Assembly (NCBI GenBank): GCA_002964805.2
Contig: PUDQ02000001.1
Coordinates: 5,170,001-5,234,000 of the forward strand
DNA: 64,000 bases
From: Trametes villosa
Lineage: Eukaryota; Basidiomycota; Agaricomycetes; Polyporales; Polyporaceae
Direction: 5' to 3'
Shown here: positions 59,201-64,000 of the stretch, in pieces
How the letters are laid out: every line of letters starts with the position of its first letter
Position numbering within the stretch: the first letter of the stretch is position 1
Position numbers and translations under genes: made by a program
Notes under the pieces: generated by a model
What the model was told of the DNA's origin: nothing
Seen by the model: only the letters and a program-made list of their open reading frames with translations
The model's database searches: none

Positions 59201-61615
59201 ACCCCAGCAACTCGGAGTACCTGATCTGGACGGGCGAGGAGGGCTGCGATGGCTTCGCGGAGAACTGCCACATGGAGGCGCACTACTCGCTCAAGAACGG
59301 GCGCGACTGGACGTCGATCGACAAGTACGTGCGCAACTGCGCGTGGGCGCGCGACTCGGAGCTGCTCGTCGACCCGAACCAGATCCTGTGCGAGTCGTAC
59401 AAGGACAAGAAGGGGAACCAGCACCACTTCCGGCTGGAGAACCCCCTGGAGCTTATTGCGGGCACGCAGTTCTACGACAGGAAGACGAAGCTGTTCGACC
59501 ATGTCGTTGGGTTCGCGAAGTTCTCCGAGTACCTGATCGTGGCTGAGGTACGAGGTTCAAGCATGTACTGCTGGTAGGGATGCTGATGAGTCCCCTTTCG
59601 TAGTACCAAACCGCGAAGCAGGCACTGGACATTCAAGTCTCCCTCGACGGCCGGAACTTCGCTCCTGGCGAGTTCCCTCCTACTATGAGGCCCGATCAGC
59701 ATGTGAGTATCCAAGGCACCTTTACGGTAGCTCTCGCTTACGCTTCCAATAGGCGTACACCATTCTTGAGTCGAGTACGAAATCCGTCTTCCTCCATGTG
59801 ACGACGTCCGAGCCTCCGGCGCCATACTGGGGCAACATCTTGAAGTCGAACTCCAACGGGACCTACTTCGGCCTCTCCCTCGACAACGTCAACCGTAACG
59901 ACGATGGCTACGTCGACTTTGAGAAGATGATCAACCTGGACGGCATTGCGCTGGTCAACACTGTCGGCAACTCCAGAGAGGCGCCCTTAACAGGCCGCAA
60001 GCTCTTGCAAACCAGGATTACGCACAACGATGGTACGTTGCGCAGGTCCCGCCACACCGTACATAGTTGACTCCCTTGCAGGTGGCAGCTGGCGCCCCCT
60101 TCCGCCGCCCCGGGTAGACTCGCACGGGAACAAATATGCTTGCGACACTACCGTAAGTTGTGGGATGTTGATCTATGCAAAGCTAATACTGAACTGAGCC
60201 TTACAGAAATGCTCCCTCCACATTCACGGTTACACCGAGCGTTACGACGTCCGCGCGACGTTTAGCACGCCGTCCGTCCCCGGTCTCCTCATGGCCGTCG
60301 GCAACGTCGGTGAATCCCTGGAGCGCTACGAGGATAGCGACACCTTCCTGAGCCGCGACGCTGGCTTCACATGGGAGGAGGTCCACAAGGATGCCCACCT
60401 CTGGGAGTTCGGGGACTCAGGCTCCATCCTCGTCATGGCCAACGACGAGGGCCCGACCGATCATGTGCTATTCAGCATAGACGAAGGCTTGTCATGGCGC
60501 GAGTACAAATTTTCGGACGAGTCGATCCGGGTGAAGGCGATTGTGACCGTGCCCGAGGATACCAGCCGTCGGTTCATCTTGATGGGCTATTACCCTCGCG
60601 CGAAGAACGCTGCGGTCTCTGTGCATATCGACTTCTCGGCCCTGACCACGCAGAAATGTAGGATTGCCGTTCGTTCATGGTCAACACATCTTACTAACTG
60701 TTGTCGTCACTAGGTCGCCTCGACCCCGACAACCCTAACCAAGACGACTTCGAGCTGTGGAGTCCTAGTGAGGAGCGGGAAGAGCAGTGTTTGTTCGGGA
60801 GACAGGTATTCGCATCGTTGCTCAGTTCACCGTTCTTCCTGCTAACGTGTTTCCAGACGCTCTACCATCGTCGGAAGCGTGATGTCAACTGCATCGTGGG
60901 CGACCAGAAGAAGATCAGTGAGAAGATCGTGAAGAACTGCCAGTGTAGCGATATCGACTTCGAATGGTGGGTAGTCCTTCCCATCCGCCAACGGCTCAGT
61001 GTGCTTACAGAGTCCCTAGCGAATTCAACTACGAGCGCAACGAGGCAGGTGAATGTGTCCTTCCCCCCGGACTACAGCCTCGGGACCCGGACGCGGCCGG
61101 CCAGTGCCGCAATGGCGAGGACTACTGGTACGACCTCACCGCCTACCGCAAGGTGCCGATATCCTCGTGTGAGGGTGGGAAACGTCTCGACCGCGGCGCG
61201 CAGCATCCATGCCCTGGCGTCCGGGGACACGGCGCATTCTTCTGGTTCATGATGCTCCTGATACCCGTCGCGTTCGCCGCGCTCATCGGCTTCTGGTACG
61301 TCCGGAAAGGAGGGTACCACAGAGGGTATGTATCAGACACAACTTGGGCATGACGCATAAACTAACTACCGCACGATTCGTAGGGCTATCCGACTTCCAG
61401 GCACAGACACCGGGCCACGGTACTCGGGCGATTCAAGCGTTCTCGACACAATTGCAAGCGTGCCCTGGTTCCTCCTGGGCATCGCGGGCATCGCATATGA
61501 GTGGGTCGCCGATAGGTTCGACCAAGCTGCTGTGCGGTTACGCGGGCGGGGCGGGTATCGGAACCTGCCCGTCGACGAGGACGCGCAGATCTTGCGGTTT
61601 GAGGATGAGGAATGA
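56244..61615 (+). CDS. VPS10/PEP1-type vacuolar protein sorting receptor (sortilin family)
   Basis: Type I receptor that binds soluble hydrolases in the late Golgi, carries them to the endosome and is recycled by retromer. Nineteen exons (56244-56381, 56432-56566, 56626-56826, 56888-57581, 57639-58002, 58060-58300, 58358-58467, 58517-58707, 58760-58794, 58850-58900, 58957-59547, 59604-59702, 59753-60032, 60082-60152, 60207-60657, 60714-60805, 60857-60966, 61020-61325, 61384-61615) give 1463 residues. A signal peptide ([15 protein letters not shown]) comes first. Two tandem Vps10 propellers follow, with Asp-box repeats ([38 protein letters not shown]). Each is followed by a cysteine-rich 10CC-type module ([29 protein letters not shown]). 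One membrane span ([20 protein letters not shown]) leads to an acidic tail with YRNLPVDED and FEDEE. Size and layout match yeast Vps10. Confidence 0.96.
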
Positions 61616-61844
61616 GTTCATGTTGTCTGACATAGACGGTAGTAGGGATGGATGGAGGGCCTCGTCGTTGATTACTCGCATTGTTGTTTAGTACTAGTGC
61701 TGCTTCGTCCGACGCGTCGCAGGATCCTATAATCTGCTGTCGAATATAGTCCATTAGCTCTGAATGTAGATATGTATTTATTCATACGTCGGAACGCATG
61801 TCGGTCTAGTCAGAAGATGGTATCCTTGGCCATTCAACCCGTTA

Positions 61845-61875
61845 CAACTGGTTCGGAAAGTAATGAGACGCGCCA
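61845..61875 (+). repeat. Left terminal inverted repeat of the MITE
   Basis: 31 bases starting CAACTGGTTCGG; pairs with 62297-62327 with mismatches at repeat positions 3, 27 and 29. Confidence 0.8.
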
Positions 61876-62296
61876 CTTTTTTTTCGGCGCCCGTTAACTC
61901 GCCCTTTTCCGATGTCATATGAGCAGTATGGGTGGTATGATAGTATCTGGGACACCCTTAATGTGCTCATACAAGCTAGGGGAACCCCTATGGTCAATCC
62001 TGTGATTTATGTGATTTATTCTGAGCCTGGTTGCTGGAATAAGCCAGGAGGTCCGGGCTGCTGATTACTTCCCGCTGCAGCATGTACTGTCCATTGTGTC
62101 AGACATCCTTGAAAATAATTCTGGACGCTCCTAGAGCTTTACACGGCTCGTGAAAAATGTAAAATCAGTATACCGCGAGATCTCACTCATGATATTGCAT
62201 AAAGAGTAGCGAAGGGACGGGCGCTCATGGGCTGGAAGATGCGTCGGAAGATTGGGTCGGAAGGTGCAAACCCCACGGAGCTTCAAAATAAAATTC

Positions 62297-62327
62297 TGTC
62301 ACGTCTCATTACTTTCCGAACCAGCTG
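62297..62327 (-). repeat. Right terminal inverted repeat of the MITE
   Basis: 31 bases; the reverse complement starts CAGCTGGTTCGG and matches the left repeat at 28 positions. Confidence 0.8.
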
Positions 62328-62735
62328 TAAGATATGTTCTTCAAGTTGTACATACTGGCATAACACCGACGGTGATCGTCGGTGTCCGAAGAGTGGAAGC
62401 CCATGGCGGGTTCACGGCATAACAGGTACGTCATTTTAGAGGGCAATAAACGCGCTCGAGGATCGAAATAGACAAACCTCGGAGGACGTCACTTCTAGTG
62501 AGGATGAGGATGGGAAGGTTCAAGCAAAACGCTATCCACCGTGAACTCCGTAAGCCCACTGCGCTTTCGTCAGCACGACCAATCGTCGGGCATAGCTGGT
62601 GCACGCACCCCGCGCGTAGTCCGCTAAGTGATGATGACCTTCTCCCAGTACTGTATGTCATAGATAGCCATGAGCACGAGTCAAGCTCTCGCTGCGCCTC
62701 TGTCGGGGATAGCGCGACGATATCGCGTCCTCCGG

Positions 62736-62743
62736 TATAAAAG
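62736..62743 (+). promoter_or_regulatory. TATA box of the SDR gene
   Basis: TATAAAAG about 85 bases before the ATG at 62826. Strong match at a plausible distance. Confidence 0.65.
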
Positions 62744-62825
62744 CAGATTCGCACACAGCAGCTGAGCCAAGCCATACTGCCTTCCTCCGCGACATACTTT
62801 CGCCAGCTCTACAACTGAACATCCC

Positions 62826-63698
62826 ATGTCTCCGTCATTCGCAGGCAAAGTCGCGATCGTGACTGGGTCCTCCCGCTCCATCGGCGCCGCGATCGCGACA
62901 CGCCTTGCGTCCTCCGGTGCGAACGTAGTCATCAACTACGTCTCGAATGCCTCCGCAGCCCAAGCGGTCGCCGACTCCATCAACAAGCAAGGCCCTGGAA
63001 AGGCTATCGTTGTGAAGGCCGACGTCGGTTCTATCGCGGACAACAAGCGCCTCGTCGAGGAGACGGTGAAGGCCTTCGGCCGGCTCGACATCGTAGTGCT
63101 CAACGCGGCCGTAATGGACCGCCAAAAGCTGGAAGACGTGACGGAAGAGGACTACGACCGGCATTTCGACACCAACGTCAAGGGCCCGCTATTCCTCGTC
63201 CAGGCGGCGGTGAAGCACATCTCTGCAGGTGAGCAGTCTTGAGCCCTAGCCTGGATACGTTCTCACTCACAGGGTGGTCGTCTCTAGGGGGCAGGATCAT
63301 ATTCTTCTCGACCTCCCTGACACAGGCGTCCAGCGTGCCGCCGAACTACCTCGTGTACGCGTCGACAAAGGGAGCCGTGGAGCAGCTCACGCGCGTGCTT
63401 GCGAAAGACCTGGGTACGCGGGGGATCACCGTGAACACGGTCGCGCCTGGTCCGATCGACACCGACCTCTTCCGCATTGGAAAGACCGAGCAAGAAATCA
63501 ACTTCTTCGCTGGGCTTCACCCGCAGAAGCGCTTGGGTACCGCGGACGAGGTCGGCAATGTCGTGACATTCCTCGCCAGCGACGAGGCCAGCTGGGTGAA
63601 CGGCCAGACCCTCATGGTCAACGGAGTAAGTCTCTCGCTAATCCCGCCGTTCAAGACATTACTCACCAGTGTGATTTCCAAAGGGTTTCGCAGTGTAG
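62826..63698 (+). CDS. Short-chain dehydrogenase/reductase (3-oxoacyl reductase-like)
   Basis: NAD(P)H-dependent oxidoreductase of the classical SDR type. Three exons (62826-63228, 63288-63625, 63684-63698) give 251 residues. The Rossmann motif is VTGSSRSIGAAIA (G14-x5-G20). The cofactor-strand region has KADVGSIADN. The VLNAAV segment is the usual NAAG position. Catalytic Tyr and Lys lie in YASTKGAVEQ (Y158, K162), with a serine in IIFFSTSL. The C-terminal WVNGQTLMVNGGFAV is typical of FabG-like enzymes. The last exon codes only Gly-Phe-Ala-Val plus stop. Substrate cannot be told. A TATA box and a MITE lie upstream. Confidence 0.93.
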
Positions 63699-64000
63699 GG
63701 GGCGCATCAACGTTATAGCGATTCCCTATCGTGTAATGCCCGTATGAAGATCAGTTGTCATATCCGCGTTGTGGGCCCTTTCTTGAAGGTGGCAACAGAT
63801 GTCGACAATGGGGAAAACCCAACCGCATGCGAGGCAAGACAGCAGGGCGCATGTTAGACAGTGTAGTGATACAGATAGCAAATACATAGCGGCAGCGTAG
63901 TGTAGAGTGAGCAAGCGTAGAAGTCCAAGACCCGAGCTCTAGTCGATGACACCAAGATGGTCCTCTTTGATCGTCCCGATAGCGAACTAATGGACGCGAG
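63699..64000. other. Region after the SDR gene
   Basis: About 300 bases to the window edge. Expected SDR 3' untranslated region; nothing else seen. Confidence 0.5.

Larger units (their letters stand above)
61845..62327. mobile_element. Non-autonomous MITE-like element with 31-bp terminal inverted repeats and TA duplications
   Basis: The ends are inverted repeats at 61845-61875 and 62297-62327, matching at 28 of 31 positions by my alignment (core CTGGTTCGGAAAGTAATGAG). A TA dinucleotide lies directly outside each end (61843-61844 and 62328-62329), the target-site duplication of Tc1/mariner-type transposons. The 483-bp body carries no transposase frame, so it would need a helper. It sits about 500 bases upstream of the SDR start codon. 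Superfamily is inferred from the TA duplication. Confidence 0.75.
61616..62735. other. Intergenic region between VPS10 and SDR genes, containing a MITE
   Basis: Apart from the inverted-repeat element listed separately, I see no gene. The region is less GC-rich than its neighbours. Confidence 0.5.

Noticed and set aside
62227..62439. 70-codon frame overlapping the MITE's right end
   Set aside because: Runs through the inverted repeat and has no transposase motif.

Overview
This window reads as nuclear DNA from a basidiomycete fungus, most likely an Agaricomycete. It is GC-rich and its genes are split by many introns of about 50-70 nt with GT...AG borders (often gtacgt, gtaagt or gtgagt). It carries fungal families such as GT15 mannosyltransferase, S53 protease, Rxt3, PET117 and a tandem-domain VPS10. 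A Polyporales-like white-rot fungus would fit, but that is inference. Gene models were built by reading exon-intron borders by eye, and every multi-exon model given as a confident CDS closes in frame. No rRNA, tRNA or CRISPR array was recognised.

Layout. 0.8-2.6 kb: GT15 mannosyltransferase (-). 2.6-5.3 kb: gene-poor. 5.4-7.8 kb: secreted S53 tripeptidyl-peptidase (+). 8.1-11.2 kb: TFIIIC delta-type subunit (-). 11.2-14.3 kb: mostly unassigned, with one acidic-tailed open frame. 14.3-15.0 kb: MYND zinc-finger protein (-). 15.8-16.5 kb: Y14/RBM8A (+). 16.9-18.1 kb: HP1-like chromo/chromoshadow protein (+). 19.0-22.5 kb: 932-residue membrane-anchored protein of unknown function (-). 22.8-24.8 kb: 650-residue disordered protein (+). 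25.4-28.3 kb: SIR2-family deacetylase (+). 28.3-30.0 kb: KAT14/ATAC2-like acetyltransferase (-). 30-32.1 kb: gene-poor. 32.1-34.0 kb: aldehyde dehydrogenase (+). 34.4-34.7 kb: PET117 (-). 34.9-37.0 kb: Cue2-like SMR nuclease (+). 38.1-39.1 kb: PQ-loop membrane protein (+). 40.3-42.1 kb: secreted RNase T2 (+). 42.6-45.3 kb: intronless cupin-TPR-TIR-like protein (+). 45.5-50.4 kb: Rxt3 (-). 52.0-54.7 kb: Yrb2/RanBP3-like Ran-binding protein (-). 56.2-61.6 kb: VPS10 sorting receptor (+). 61.8-62.3 kb: TA-flanked MITE. 62.8-63.7 kb: SDR oxidoreductase (+).

Function. Most genes are housekeeping. Several act on chromatin or transcription (TFIIIC, HP1, sirtuin, KAT14-like acetyltransferase, Rxt3) or RNA (Y14, Cue2-like, RNase T2). 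Others serve the secretory pathway (GT15, VPS10), respiratory assembly (PET117), nuclear transport (Yrb2-like) or secreted degradation (S53 protease, RNase T2). The deacetylase and the acetyltransferase converge with only 61 bp between their stop codons.

Most notable. (1) An 888-residue single-exon protein with a cupin-like module, TPR-like repeats and a C-terminal TIR-like domain that keeps the WCxxE signature, a candidate fungal innate-immunity-type receptor. (2) Micro-exons of 7, 12 and 9 nt in the sirtuin gene and 10 nt in the GT15 gene, each needed to restore conserved family motifs. (3) A 483-bp MITE with 31-bp inverted repeats and TA target-site duplications.
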